Positions 51,743 to 62,171 of a stretch of 64,000 nt of DNA are shown piece after piece. Origin of the DNA: Vibrio sp. D404a. Its GTDB lineage: Bacteria; Pseudomonadota; Gammaproteobacteria; Enterobacterales; Vibrionaceae. A model generated the notes under the pieces. The model was given only the letters and a program-made list of their open reading frames with translations. It ran no database searches and was not told the DNA's origin. The stretch lies in the NCBI RefSeq assembly GCF_030248535.1, contig NZ_JAHGAJ010000044.1, positions 79,224 through 143,223 on the forward strand, in the 5' to 3' direction. Each line of letters starts with the position of its first letter. Positions within the stretch are counted from its first letter, which is position 1. Position numbers and translations under genes: made by a program.

Positions 51743-54700
51743 TTACTCGTCAGCAGAGAAACCAGCATTTAGAAGTGCTGCAAGGTTGTCAGTAGCTTGC
51801 TCAGCTGAAGGACCTTCTTGCTCTTCCGTACGCTTAGCTTGACGCTCTTGGTGGTATGCGAAACCAGTACCAGCTGGGATCAGACGACCAACAATTACGT
51901 TCTCTTTCAGACCACGTAGGTCATCACGCTTACCAGAAACTGCAGCTTCTGTTAGTACGCGAGTTGTCTCCTGGAACGATGCCGCAGAGATGAACGACTC
52001 AGTTGCTAGAGATGCTTTAGTAATACCTAGTAGTTCGCGCTCGAAGCGCACTAGTTCTTTACCTTCCGCTTCTAGAGCGCGGTTAGCAATCTTAACTTGT
52101 GAGTATTCAACTTGCTCGCCAGGTAGGAACTCAGAGTCACCTGCGTGCGTGATTGTACACTTACGTAGCATTTGACGAACGATAGTCTCGATGTGCTTAT
52201 CGTTAATCTTTACGCCTTGTAGACGGTAAACTTCTTGAACTTCGTTCGCGATGTACTGAGTCACAGCGTGAATACCACGTAGACGTAGGATGTCATGTGG
52301 AGTTTCTGGACCGTCAGCGATTACATCACCACGTTCAATCTTCTCACCTTCAAACACGTTCAGTTGACGATGCTTAGGAATCATCTCTTCGTAAGTTTCG
52401 CCACCCTCGCGAGTGATAACCAGACGACGCTTACCTTTCGTTTCTTTACCGAACGACACTGTACCTGTGTGCTCAGCAAGGATCGCAGGCTCTTTAGGCT
52501 TACGAGCTTCGAATAGGTCTGCTACGCGTGGTAGACCACCGGTGATATCTTTGTTACCGCCAGATTTCTGAGGGATACGTGCAAGAGTGTCACCAATGCC
52601 AACTTCTGCGCCATCTTCGATGTTTACAATCGCTTTACCAGGTAGGAAGTAGTGAGCTGGCATATCAGTACCAGGGATCATTACGTCGTTGCCTGCTGCA
52701 TCAACAAGTTTGATAGCTGGACGCATATCTTTACCTGCTGCTGGACGCGCTGCTGCATCAGTTACCTCAGAAGAAGATAGACCTGTTAGGTCATCTGTCT
52801 GACGAGAAACTGTTACGCCATCGATCATGTCTACGAACTGGATGCGACCTGCCACTTCAGTGATGATTGGCATAGTGTGCGCTTCCCAGTTAGCTACAAC
52901 TTCACCCGCATCAACTGAATCTTCGTGACCTTTAGTCAGCGTAGAACCGTAAGGAAGTTTGTGCTTCTCTTTCGTACGACCGAACTCATCAACGATGGTT
53001 AGTTCAGATGCACGAGAAGTGATTACAAGCTTCTTGTCTTTGTTGATAACGAATTTAGCGTTGTGTAGCTTAACCGTACCAGTTGTCTTAGCTTGAATGC
53101 TGTTCTCTGCTGCTGCAGTAGATGCCGCACCACCGATGTGGAACGTACGCATCGTTAGCTGTGTACCCGGTTCACCGATAGATTGTGCAGCGATAACACC
53201 AACTGCTTCACCTTGGTTCACTAGGTGACCACGTGCTAGGTCACGACCGTAACACTGTGCACAACAACCGAAGTCAGCGTCACACGTTACAACTGAACGT
53301 ACTTTGATGCTGTCTACAGAGTTGTCTTCCATGATCTGACACCACTTCTCATCAATCAGAGTATTACGTGGAATTAGAACATCTTCAGAACCAGGCTTAA
53401 GAACGTCTTCAGCTACTACACGACCTAGAGCAAGCTCAGAAAGTGCAACTTTAACGTCACCACCTTCGATGTGAGGCATCATGTCGATACCTTCGTGCGT
53501 GCCACAGTCATGTTCGTGTACTACAACGTCTTGAGCAACGTCTACTAGACGACGAGTTAGGTAACCCGAGTTCGCTGTTTTCAGTGCCGTATCCGCAAGA
53601 CCCTTACGAGCACCGTGCGTTGAGATAAAGTACTGAAGTACGTTTAGACCTTCTTTAAAGTTCGCAGTGATCGGTGTCTCGATGATTGAGCCATCTGGAC
53701 GTGCCATCAGACCACGCATACCTGCTAGCTGACGAATCTGAGCTGCAGAACCACGAGCGCCCGAGTCGGCCATCATGTAGATGCTGTTGAACGATTCTTG
53801 CTGCTCTTCTTCACCGTCACGGTTGATAACAGTTTCAGAAGATAGGTTATCCATCATCGCTTTCGCAACGCGGTCGTTCGTAGACGCCCAGATATCGATA
53901 ACTTTGTTGTAACGCTCACCCGCAGTAACAAGACCAGATTGGAATTGCTCTTGGATTTCACGAACTTCTTCTTCAGCAGATTCGATCTCATCGTATTTCG
54001 CTTGAGGTACAACCATGTCGTTGATACCTACAGAAACACCAGAAAGTGCTGCGTATGCAAAACCTGCGTACATGATTTGGTCAGCAAAGACTACAGTGTC
54101 TTTCAGGCCAAGCTTACGGTAAGCCTCGTTAAGCAGGTTAGAAATCTGTTTCTTACCAAGCTTTTGGTTAACTAGGCTGAACGGTAGGCCCGCTGGAACG
54201 ATTTGCCATAGCATTGCACGGCCGACAGTTGTATCAACCATCTTCGTTTCAGTTGTGCTGTTACCATCTTCGTCTTTAACAGTCTCAGTGATACGAACTT
54301 TAACGCGAGCGTGTAGCTCAGCAGTCTTAGTACGGTATGCCTTCTCAGCCTCTGCAGGGCCAGCAAGGTACATACCTTCGCCTTTCACGTTGATCTTGTC
54401 ACGAGTCATGTAGTAAAGACCCAATACAACGTCCTGAGAAGGTACGATGATCGGATCACCTGACGCTGGCGACAGAATGTTGTTTGTCGACATCATCAGT
54501 GTACGTGCTTCAAGCTGTGCTTCTAGAGTTAGAGGCACGTGTACCGCCATTTGGTCACCATCGAAGTCGGCGTTATATGCCGCACACACTAGTGGGTGAA
54601 GCTGGATCGCTTTACCTTCGATTAGTACTGGTTCAAACGCTTGGATACCTAGACGGTGAAGTGTAGGTGCACGGTTAAGCAGTACTGGGTGTTCGCGGAT

Positions 54701-55945
54701 TACTTCGTCTAGAATATCCCAAACGATAGCTTCTTCGCGCTCTACCATCTTCTTAGCAGCTTTGATTGTCGTAGCCATGCCACGAGTCTCTAGCTTGCTG
54801 TAGATGAACGGCTTAAATAGCTCAAGTGCCATCTTCTTAGGAAGACCACACTGATGTAGACGAAGGTATGGACCTACTGTGATTACAGAACGGCCAGAGT
54901 AGTCTACACGTTTACCTAGAAGGTTCTGACGGAAACGACCCTGTTTACCCTTGATCATATCAGCAAGAGATTTCAGAGGACGCTTGTTCGAACCTGTGAT
55001 CGCACGACCGCGACGACCGTTATCTAGAAGGGCATCAACAGACTCTTGCAGCATACGCTTTTCGTTACGTACGATGATGTCTGGAGCCGCTAGCTCTAGA
55101 AGACGCTTCAAACGGTTGTTACGGTTGATCACACGACGGTAAAGGTCGTTCAGATCTGAAGTCGCAAAACGACCGCCATCTAGAGGTACTAGAGGACGTA
55201 GATCTGGCGGAAGAACCGGAAGTACAGTCAGAATCATCCATTGCGGATCGTTACCCGATGCAATGAACGCTTCAACTAGCTTCAGGCGCTTAGTGATCTT
55301 CTTACGCTTAGTTTCAGAGTTAGTTGTTTCCAACTCTTCGCGCATTTCTTCCACTTCTTGATGAAGGTCCATTGTTGCAAGCAGATCTTTGATCGCTTCT
55401 GCACCCATCTTAGCAGTGAATTCATCACCCCACTCTTCTAGACGATCCAGATACTCTTCTTCAGTAAGCATCTGAGATTTTTCTAGATCAGTCATACCTG
55501 GTTCAGTTACTACGTACATTTCGAAGTAAAGAACACGTTCGATATCACGTAGAGGGATATCCATTAGTAGACCGATACGAGACGGTAGTGATTTTAGGAA
55601 CCAGATGTGAGCAACTGGTGAAGCAAGCTCGATGTGGCCCATACGGTCACGACGAACTTTAGTTTGTGTAACTTCTACGCCACACTTCTCACAGATAACA
55701 CCACGGTGTTTCAGACGCTTGTATTTGCCACAAAGACATTCGTAGTCTTTAACTGGACCAAAGATACGCGCACAGAACAGACCATCGCGCTCAGGTTTGA
55801 ACGTACGATAGTTGATCGTCTCAGGTTTTTTAACTTCACCGAAAGACCATGAACGGATCATGTCTGGTGAAGATAGACCGATTTTGATTGCATCAAATTC
55901 TTCGGTCTTATGCTGCGCTTTTAGAAAGTTTAATAAGTCTTTCAC
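51743..55945 (-). CDS. rpoC: RNA polymerase subunit beta'
   Basis: The 1400-aa catalytic subunit of RNA polymerase (E. coli 1407 aa). The N-terminal zinc site is CLCGKYKRLKHRGVICEKC. The invariant Mg2+ motif NADFDGDQMAVH lies near residue 460. The second zinc site around CDADFGCCAQCYGRD and the trigger-loop region follow. The start is GTG with an AGGAG ribosome binding site. It lies 92 bp after rpoB in the same operon. Confidence 0.99.
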   Translation of the reverse strand: MKDLLNFLKAQHKTEEFDAIKIGLSSPDMIRSWSFGEVKKPETINYRTFKPERDGLFCARIFGPVKDYECLCGKYKRLKHRGVICEKCGVEVTQTKVRRDRMGHIELASPVAHIWFLKSLPSRIGLLMDIPLRDIERVLYFEMYVVTEPGMTDLEKSQMLTEEEYLDRLEEWGDEFTAKMGAEAIKDLLATMDLHQEVEEMREELETTNSETKRKKITKRLKLVEAFIASGNDPQWMILTVLPVLPPDLRPLVPLDGGRFATSDLNDLYRRVINRNNRLKRLLELAAPDIIVRNEKRMLQESVDALLDNGRRGRAITGSNKRPLKSLADMIKGKQGRFRQNLLGKRVDYSGRSVITVGPYLRLHQCGLPKKMALELFKPFIYSKLETRGMATTIKAAKKMVEREEAIVWDILDEVIREHPVLLNRAPTLHRLGIQAFEPVLIEGKAIQLHPLVCAAYNADFDGDQMAVHVPLTLEAQLEARTLMMSTNNILSPASGDPIIVPSQDVVLGLYYMTRDKINVKGEGMYLAGPAEAEKAYRTKTAELHARVKVRITETVKDEDGNSTTETKMVDTTVGRAMLWQIVPAGLPFSLVNQKLGKKQISNLLNEAYRKLGLKDTVVFADQIMYAGFAYAALSGVSVGINDMVVPQAKYDEIESAEEEVREIQEQFQSGLVTAGERYNKVIDIWASTNDRVAKAMMDNLSSETVINRDGEEEQQESFNSIYMMADSGARGSAAQIRQLAGMRGLMARPDGSIIETPITANFKEGLNVLQYFISTHGARKGLADTALKTANSGYLTRRLVDVAQDVVVHEHDCGTHEGIDMMPHIEGGDVKVALSELALGRVVAEDVLKPGSEDVLIPRNTLIDEKWCQIMEDNSVDSIKVRSVVTCDADFGCCAQCYGRDLARGHLVNQGEAVGVIAAQSIGEPGTQLTMRTFHIGGAASTAAAENSIQAKTTGTVKLHNAKFVINKDKKLVITSRASELTIVDEFGRTKEKHKLPYGSTLTKGHEDSVDAGEVVANWEAHTMPIITEVAGRIQFVDMIDGVTVSRQTDDLTGLSSSEVTDAAARPAAGKDMRPAIKLVDAAGNDVMIPGTDMPAHYFLPGKAIVNIEDGAEVGIGDTLARIPQKSGGNKDITGGLPRVADLFEARKPKEPAILAEHTGTVSFGKETKGKRRLVITREGGETYEEMIPKHRQLNVFEGEKIERGDVIADGPETPHDILRLRGIHAVTQYIANEVQEVYRLQGVKINDKHIETIVRQMLRKCTITHAGDSEFLPGEQVEYSQVKIANRALEAEGKELVRFERELLGITKASLATESFISAASFQETTRVLTEAAVSGKRDDLRGLKENVIVGRLIPAGTGFAYHQERQAKRTEEQEGPSAEQATDNLAALLNAGFSADE

Positions 55946-56037
55946 AATCAGCTCCTATAAGGAGTTAAAAGGAGCTCACCCGCAAAAGTGAGCACCTTCT
56001 ACCAAATAATCTCTTTTCTCTAGAAAGAAAGAAGGGA

Positions 56038-59000
56038 TTACTCTTCGTCTTCTAGCTCGATGTTAATACCTAGCGAGCGGATCTCTTTCAACAGTACGTT
56101 GAACGATTCTGGCATGCCAGGTTCCATGCTATGGTTGCCATCTACGATGTTCTTATACATCTTAGTACGGCCGTTAACGTCATCCGACTTAACTGTTAGC
56201 ATTTCTTGAAGCGTGTAAGCAGCACCGTATGCTTCTAGTGCCCATACTTCCATCTCACCGAAACGCTGACCACCGAACTGAGCTTTACCACCAAGTGGTT
56301 GCTGAGTTACTAGGCTGTAAGAACCAGTTGAACGAGCGTGCATCTTGTCATCAACAAGGTGGTTTAGTTTCAGCATGTACATGTAACCAACAGTTACAGG
56401 ACGCTCAAACGCATCACCAGTACGACCATCAAACAGAGTTAGCTGACCAGATTCTGGTAGGTCACCCAGTTTAAGTAGTTCTTTGATTAACGCTTCAGAA
56501 GCACCATCGAACACAGGAGTAGCAATCGGTAGACCGCCACGTAGGTTCTTGATCAGAGTACGAACTTGATCATCAGACAGTTCAGCAATGTCAACTTTCT
56601 GACGAGTATCACCAAGATCGTAAACCTTCTGTAGGAACTCACGGAACTTGTGCAGTTCTTGTTGTTCCTTAACCATTTGGTTGATCTTGTCACCGATACC
56701 TTTCGCAGCCAGACCTAAGTGTACTTCTAGGATCTGACCGATGTTCATACGCGATGGTACACCCAGTGGGTTCAGTACGATGTCGACAGGTTGGCCTTTC
56801 TCATCGTATGGCATGTCTTCAACAGGGTTAATCTTAGAGATTACACCTTTGTTACCGTGACGACCCGCCATCTTATCACCAGGCTGGATGCGACGTTTAA
56901 CTGCTAGGTAAACCTTAACAATCTTCAGTACGCCAGGCGCTAGATCATCACCTTGAGTGATCTTACGACGCTTAGTTTCAAACTTCTTGTCGAAGTCAGC
57001 TTTTAGCTCATCCCACTGCTCAGCAAGTTGCTCAAGCTGTGATTGTAGCGCGTCGTCTTCTAGTGCTTGCTCTAGCCACTTCTTACGGCCGATTGCATCA
57101 AGCTTAGCTTCAGAGTAACCACCAGACAGAAGAACAGCTTTAACACGGTTAAGAAGGCCACCCTCAAGAATTTGGAACTCTTCAGTTAGGTCTTTCTTCG
57201 CTTCTTTCAGCTGCATCTGTTCGATTTCAAGTGCACGCTTGTCTTTCTCTACGCCATCGCGAGTGAAGACTTGTACATCGATGATCGTACCTGAAACAGA
57301 GTTTGGTACACGTAGAGAAGTATCTTTAACATCAGATGCTTTCTCGCCGAAGATTGCACGTAGTAGCTTCTCTTCAGGAGTCAGTTGAGTTTCACCTTTA
57401 GGTGTTACTTTACCAACTAGGATGTCGCCACCCTTAACTTCAGCACCAATGTAAACGATACCTGACTCGTCTAGTTTAGACAGAGCAGACTCACCTACGT
57501 TTGGAATATCAGCTGTGATCTCTTCAGAGCCCAGCTTAGTATCACGAGCCACACAAGATAGTTCTTGGATGTGGATAGTCGTGAAACGGTCTTCTTGAAC
57601 TACGCGCTCAGATACTAAGATCGAGTCTTCGAAGTTGTAGCCGTTCCAAGGCATGAATGCGATACGCATGTTTTGACCAAGAGCTAGCTCACCAAGGTCT
57701 GTTGAAGGACCGTCAGCTAGTACGTCGCCACGTGATACAGGTTCACCTGGAAGCACGGTAGGACGTTGGTTAATACATGTGTTTTGGTTAGAACGCGTGT
57801 ACTTAGTTAGGTTGTAGATGTCGATACCAGCTTCGCCAGGTACTAGCTCATCTTCGTTAACCTTAACTACGATACGAGAAGCGTCTACAGACTGAATCAT
57901 ACCACCACGTTTAGCTACGGCTGTTACACCAGAGTCTACTGCGATGTTACGTTCGATACCTGTACCAACTAGAGGCTTATCAGCTTTTAGAGTTGGAACT
58001 GCTTGACGTTGCATGTTCGCACCCATCAATGCACGGTTCGCATCATCGTGTTCTAGGAACGGGATAAGCGATGCAGCGATAGATACTACTTGGTTTGTCG
58101 CAACGTCCATGTAGTCAACGTGGTCGCGTGGGTGAAGACCAGATTCACCTTTTTGACGAGCAGTGATTAGCTCATCTGCGAACGTACCTTCTTCAGTAAG
58201 AACGGTGTTCGCCTGCGCGATTACAAATTGACCTTCCTGGATTGCAGATAGGTAATCTACTTCGTCTGTTACAACACCATCTACTACGCGACGGTACGGA
58301 GTTTCTAGGAAACCGTAGTCGTTACAACGCGCAAATGCAGACAGCGAGTTAATTAGACCGATGTTTGGACCTTCAGGCGTTTCGATCGGACATAGACGAC
58401 CGTAGTGAGTTACGTGAACGTCACGTACTTCGAAGCCTGCGCGTTCACGAGTTAGACCACCTGGACCTAAGGCAGAAATACGACGCTTGTGCGTTACTTC
58501 TGACAATGGGTTGTTTTGGTCCATGAACTGTGAAAGCTGTGAAGAGCCAAAGAATTCTTTAACAGCAGCAGAAATAGGCTTAGCGTTGATTAGGTCTTGA
58601 GGCATGATTGCATCAAGGTCACCAAGGCTTAGGCGCTCTTTAACAGCACGTTCTACACGAACTAGACCAACACGGAATTGGTTCTCTGCCATTTCACCTA
58701 CTGAACGGATACGACGGTTACCTAGGTGGTCGATATCATCAACTTCACCTTTACCGTTACGGATAGCGATCAGCTTCTTCATCACTTCGATGATGTCTGA
58801 TTCGTCTAGCGTACCACGCTCTTCTTCTTCTTCACGCTCGATAGAGCTGTTGAACTTCATACGGCCTACAGTTGATAGGTCGTAACGTTCTTCAGAGAAG
58901 AATAGGCTTTCGAATAGAGCTTCTGCAGCTTCTTTTGTTGGTGGCTCGCCAGGGCGCATCATGCGGTAGATTTCTACAAGCGCAGAGATGCGATCTACAG

Positions 59001-60066
59001 TGCTGTCTGCACGTAGAGTGTCTGACATGAATGGACCGTGGTCTAGGTCATTCGTAAACAGTACTTCTAGAGCTTTGTGACCTGCTTGAGATAGGTTAGC
59101 AAGTGCCTCTAGGCTGATCTCTTGGTTAGCACCAACAATGATCTCGCCAGTTGCTTCGTTGATGTAATCTTTCGATGCAACTTTACCAACGATGTACTCT
59201 ACTGGTACTTCGATGTGTTCAACGCCATCTTTCTCAAGTTGACGGATGTGACGAGCAGTAACACGACGACCAGTCTCAACGTAAACTTTGCCGTTTGCTT
59301 CGATGTCGAATGACGCAGTTTCACCACGTAGACGATCTGGAACCAACTCCATTAGTAGAGTTTGGTCTTTCACTTCGAAGTTCACTTTCTCGAAGAATAG
59401 ATCCAGGATCTCTTCTGTCGACTTACCTAGTGCACGAAGGATGATTGAAGCTGGTAGCTTACGACGACGGTCGATACGTACGAATAAGTTGTCCTTAGGA
59501 TCGAACTCAAAGTCTAACCATGAGCCACGGTAAGGAATTACACGTGCGTTATAAAGAACTTTACCTGATGAGTGGGTTTTACCCTTATCACTGTCGAAGA
59601 ACACGCCTGGGCTTCGGTGCAGCTGGGATACGATAACCCTCTCGGTACCATTGATTACGAAAGTACCATTGTCTGTCATAAGCGGAATTTCGCCCATGTA
59701 GACTTCTTGTTCTTTAATGTCTTTTACAGTACCTGCTGGCGCATCTTTATCAAAGATAACTAGACGTAGTTTAACGCGTAGTGGCTTTGAGTAAGTTACA
59801 CCGCGGATTTGACATTCTTTAACGTCAAAAACTGGCTCACCAAGACGGTAGCTAACGTATTGCAGCTCAGAATTGCCGTTGTAGCTCTGAATTGGGAATA
59901 CAGAACGAAAAGCAGCCTCAAGACCGTATTGACCTTCAGGATCCTGTTCGATGAATTTGTCGAAAGAATCAAGCTGGATCGATAACAGGTATGGAATGTC
60001 CAAAACTTGTGGACGAGTACCAAAGTCCTTACGGATGCGCTTTTTCTCGGTATAAGAGTAAACCAT
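56038..60066 (-). CDS. rpoB: RNA polymerase subunit beta
   Basis: A 1342-aa subunit, the same length as E. coli RpoB. The rifampicin pocket is wild type by eye: SQLSQFMDQNNPLSEVTHKRRISALGPGG (regions around 510-535). Other landmarks are the catalytic-site GRHGNKGVIS and PLGVPSRMNIGQ. It is preceded by a 235-bp gap after rplL containing an attenuator hairpin, and followed by rpoC. Confidence 0.99.
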   Translation of the reverse strand: MVYSYTEKKRIRKDFGTRPQVLDIPYLLSIQLDSFDKFIEQDPEGQYGLEAAFRSVFPIQSYNGNSELQYVSYRLGEPVFDVKECQIRGVTYSKPLRVKLRLVIFDKDAPAGTVKDIKEQEVYMGEIPLMTDNGTFVINGTERVIVSQLHRSPGVFFDSDKGKTHSSGKVLYNARVIPYRGSWLDFEFDPKDNLFVRIDRRRKLPASIILRALGKSTEEILDLFFEKVNFEVKDQTLLMELVPDRLRGETASFDIEANGKVYVETGRRVTARHIRQLEKDGVEHIEVPVEYIVGKVASKDYINEATGEIIVGANQEISLEALANLSQAGHKALEVLFTNDLDHGPFMSDTLRADSTVDRISALVEIYRMMRPGEPPTKEAAEALFESLFFSEERYDLSTVGRMKFNSSIEREEEEERGTLDESDIIEVMKKLIAIRNGKGEVDDIDHLGNRRIRSVGEMAENQFRVGLVRVERAVKERLSLGDLDAIMPQDLINAKPISAAVKEFFGSSQLSQFMDQNNPLSEVTHKRRISALGPGGLTRERAGFEVRDVHVTHYGRLCPIETPEGPNIGLINSLSAFARCNDYGFLETPYRRVVDGVVTDEVDYLSAIQEGQFVIAQANTVLTEEGTFADELITARQKGESGLHPRDHVDYMDVATNQVVSIAASLIPFLEHDDANRALMGANMQRQAVPTLKADKPLVGTGIERNIAVDSGVTAVAKRGGMIQSVDASRIVVKVNEDELVPGEAGIDIYNLTKYTRSNQNTCINQRPTVLPGEPVSRGDVLADGPSTDLGELALGQNMRIAFMPWNGYNFEDSILVSERVVQEDRFTTIHIQELSCVARDTKLGSEEITADIPNVGESALSKLDESGIVYIGAEVKGGDILVGKVTPKGETQLTPEEKLLRAIFGEKASDVKDTSLRVPNSVSGTIIDVQVFTRDGVEKDKRALEIEQMQLKEAKKDLTEEFQILEGGLLNRVKAVLLSGGYSEAKLDAIGRKKWLEQALEDDALQSQLEQLAEQWDELKADFDKKFETKRRKITQGDDLAPGVLKIVKVYLAVKRRIQPGDKMAGRHGNKGVISKINPVEDMPYDEKGQPVDIVLNPLGVPSRMNIGQILEVHLGLAAKGIGDKINQMVKEQQELHKFREFLQKVYDLGDTRQKVDIAELSDDQVRTLIKNLRGGLPIATPVFDGASEALIKELLKLGDLPESGQLTLFDGRTGDAFERPVTVGYMYMLKLNHLVDDKMHARSTGSYSLVTQQPLGGKAQFGGQRFGEMEVWALEAYGAAYTLQEMLTVKSDDVNGRTKMYKNIVDGNHSMEPGMPESFNVLLKEIRSLGINIELEDEE

Positions 60067-60238
60067 GGGGTTCCTCAGCTCGCTGATAAGTGACCCAAAC
60101 TACCCGAAACACTCCTCGGAGGGGGTAGTGACTAACAGCTGTTTACTGTAGTGAACGACTATCTTGGAAAGGTAATCGTTTTTTTGCTCAGGTTATGACG
60201 TTTAAACAGCGGGAAAATTCGTCATAGCCCTACAGCGC

Positions 60239-60270
60239 AAAAAGGCCGGTGGTTATTTAACCACCAGCCA
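60239..60270 (-). terminator. Attenuator between rplL and rpoB
   Basis: On the minus strand GGCTGGTGGTT and AACCACCGGCC form a stem with an AAAT loop, followed by TTTTTG. In E. coli a partial terminator at this place lets about a fifth of transcripts reach rpoBC; the same role is inferred. Confidence 0.85.
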
Positions 60271-60301
60271 ATAGCCGTTAGGCTAAGAAATTAAGTAATA
60301 A

Positions 60302-60670
60302 TTACTTAACTTCAACAGAAGCGCCTGCTTCTTCTAGCTGTGCTTTAAGAGCTTCAGCTTCAGCTTTGTCAACGCCTTCTTTTAGAGGTGCTGGAGCTGA
60401 GTCTACAAGACCTTTAGCTTCTTTAAGACCTAGGCCAGTTGCGCCACGTACAGCTTTGATTACTTGTACTTTGTTAGAACCAGCAGCAGTTAGGATTACG
60501 TCGAATTCAGTTTGCTCAGCAGCAGCTTCGCCACCAGCAGCGCCGCCAGCAACAACAGCAGCTGCAGCAGATACGCCGAATTTCTCTTCCATAGCTTCGA
60601 TAAGCTCAACAACTTGCATTACAGACATTTCTGCAACTGCGTCTAGGATTTGCTCGTTAGTAATAGACAT
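60302..60670 (-). CDS. rplL: 50S ribosomal protein L7/L12
   Basis: A 122-aa stalk protein that recruits translation GTPases. The N-terminal dimerisation domain (about 1-35) is followed by an Ala-rich hinge (AAAAVVAGGAAGGEAAA) and the conserved C-terminal domain with NKVQVIKAVRGATGLGLKEAK. It starts 57 bp after rplJ and is followed by the attenuator. Confidence 0.99.
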   Translation of the reverse strand: MSITNEQILDAVAEMSVMQVVELIEAMEEKFGVSAAAAVVAGGAAGGEAAAEQTEFDVILTAAGSNKVQVIKAVRGATGLGLKEAKGLVDSAPAPLKEGVDKAEAEALKAQLEEAGASVEVK

Positions 60671-60727
60671 AACAATTCTCTTTTAAGTCAACAATAAGTT
60701 TAATTTGCAACCAGTGAAAAGCAAGGC

Positions 60728-61222
60728 TTATGCCGCAGCTTCTTCTTTTTGGTCACGTAGTGCAGCGATAGTACGAACCAGCTTGCCTGCAGAAGCTTCT
60801 TTCATGCACATCATTAGGCGTGCGATTGCTTCGTCGTAAGTTGGTAGTGTCGCTAGTACTTCAGCATCAGTAACTGTGCCTTCAAATGCAGCAGCTTTGA
60901 TCTCGAAATCTTTGTTCTCTTTAGCGAAGTCTTTGAAAAGACGCGCTGCAGCACCTGGGTGCTCGTTAGAGAACGCGATCAGAGTTGGACCAGTGAAAGT
61001 GTCAGTTAGACACTCGTAGTCAGTACCCTGAACCGCACGACGTGCTAGTGTGTTACGAACAACTTTCATGTAAACACCCGCTTCGCGAGCTTGTTTACGT
61101 AGAGAAGTCATTGCGCCAACTTCAACGCCACGAGAATCAGCTACAACTGCAGAAAGTGCACCATTAGCTGCTTCGTTGACTTCAGCAACAATTGCTTTTT
61201 TGTCTTGAAGATTTAAAGCCAT
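60728..61222 (-). CDS. rplJ: 50S ribosomal protein L10
   Basis: A 164-aa stalk-base protein that carries L7/L12 dimers. Typical features are the start MALNLQDKKAIVAEVNEAA, RGVEVGAMTSLRKQAREAGV and a C-terminal helix for L7/L12 binding (ARLMMCMKEASAGKL...). Its long leader is expected to bind the L10-L7/L12 complex and repress translation. Confidence 0.99.
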   Translation of the reverse strand: MALNLQDKKAIVAEVNEAANGALSAVVADSRGVEVGAMTSLRKQAREAGVYMKVVRNTLARRAVQGTDYECLTDTFTGPTLIAFSNEHPGAAARLFKDFAKENKDFEIKAAAFEGTVTDAEVLATLPTYDEAIARLMMCMKEASAGKLVRTIAALRDQKEEAAA

Positions 61223-61425
61223 TTGGTTTAACCTCTGGTTGTGATTACAGCACTCATTACAGTGTGCAATGAGCGTTTACGATGCTAATAAACATGAATC
61301 ACTTCATTTAAATTGGGCATCGCCTACGTAGGTTTTATTAAGCTATAACTCCGAAAAGCACAGCGCCTACGGTCTTGGGATAGATGACTCGAATTGCTTC
61401 AGAAATCACCCAACCACAAATATTA
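61223..61425 (-). promoter_or_regulatory. L10 leader of rplJ (autoregulatory mRNA region)
   Basis: About 200 nt of untranslated RNA separate the internal promoter from rplJ. The segment includes paired CGTAGGCG-type sequences (near 61322-61370) as in gammaproteobacterial L10 leaders, where L10-L7/L12 binds to inhibit translation. Identification is by position and length with partial sequence features. Confidence 0.6.
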
Positions 61426-61454
61426 GGCGCAGAAGTATACACTAAATCTGCGCC
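61426..61454 (-). repeat. Hairpin between rplA and rplJ overlapping the internal promoter
   Basis: GGCGCAGA and TCTGCGCC form a perfect 8-bp stem around 13 nt that contain the -10 element. There is no T-tract on the minus strand. It may be an RNA-processing site for transcripts arriving from rplKA. Confidence 0.6.
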
Positions 61455-61461
61455 TAAGCAA
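61434..61461 (-). promoter_or_regulatory. Internal promoter for rplJL-rpoBC
   Basis: On the minus strand TTGCTT and TATACT are spaced by 16 bp, directly after the rplA stop. This corresponds to the E. coli L10 promoter position. Confidence 0.65.
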
Positions 61462-61462
61462 A

Positions 61463-62167
61463 TTAGTTTGCTTGAGTGTTCAGGCTAGCCTGATCAACAG
61501 CAACACCAGCACCCATAGTAGTAGAGATGCTTACTTTCTTCAGGAAAGTACCTTTCGCTGAAGAAGGCTTAGCTTTCTTAAGAGCAACTAGCAGAGCTTC
61601 AAGGTTTTCTTGAATCTGGTTAGCTTCGAAAGATGCTTTACCGATAGTAGTGTGGATGATGCCGTTCTTGTCGTTACGGTAACGAACCTGACCAGCTTTA
61701 GCGTTCTTAACAGCTTCAGCAACGTTAGGAGTTACAGTACCAACTTTAGGGTTTGGCATAAGGCCGCGTGGACCTAGGATAGTACCTAGTTGACCAACAA
61801 CGCGCATTGCATCTGGAGAAGCAACAACTACGTCGAAGTTCATTTCGCCTTTCTTCACTTGCTCAGCAAGATCTTCCATACCAACAACATCTGCGCCTGC
61901 TTCTTTAGCTGCTTCTGCGTTTGCACCTTGAGTGAACACAGCAACGCGGATTTCACGGCCAGTACCGTGAGGTAGCACAGTAGCGCCACGTACGTTTTGG
62001 TCAGATTTACGAGCATCGATGCCTAGGTTAACAGCAACATCAACAGACTCAACGAATTTAGCAGTAGCTAGTTCTTTAAGAAGAGCAACAGCTTCGTTGA
62101 TTTCGTACTCTTTAGTTACGTCAACTTTTTCGCGGATTACGCGCATACGCTTAGTAAGTTTTGCCAT
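61463..62167 (-). CDS. rplA: 50S ribosomal protein L1
   Basis: A 234-aa protein of the L1 stalk, which also represses its own operon by binding mRNA. Landmarks are the start [16 protein letters not shown] and the signature [22 protein letters not shown] (here as [16 protein letters not shown]). It is translated 4 bp after rplK, so the two are coupled. Confidence 0.99.
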   Translation of the reverse strand: [234 protein letters not shown]

Positions 62168-62171
62168 CTTA

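Noticed and set aside
54172..59763. Various 60-95-codon open frames antisense to rpoB and rpoC
   Set aside because: They are shadows of highly biased codons in rpoB and rpoC, with no similarity or start signals.
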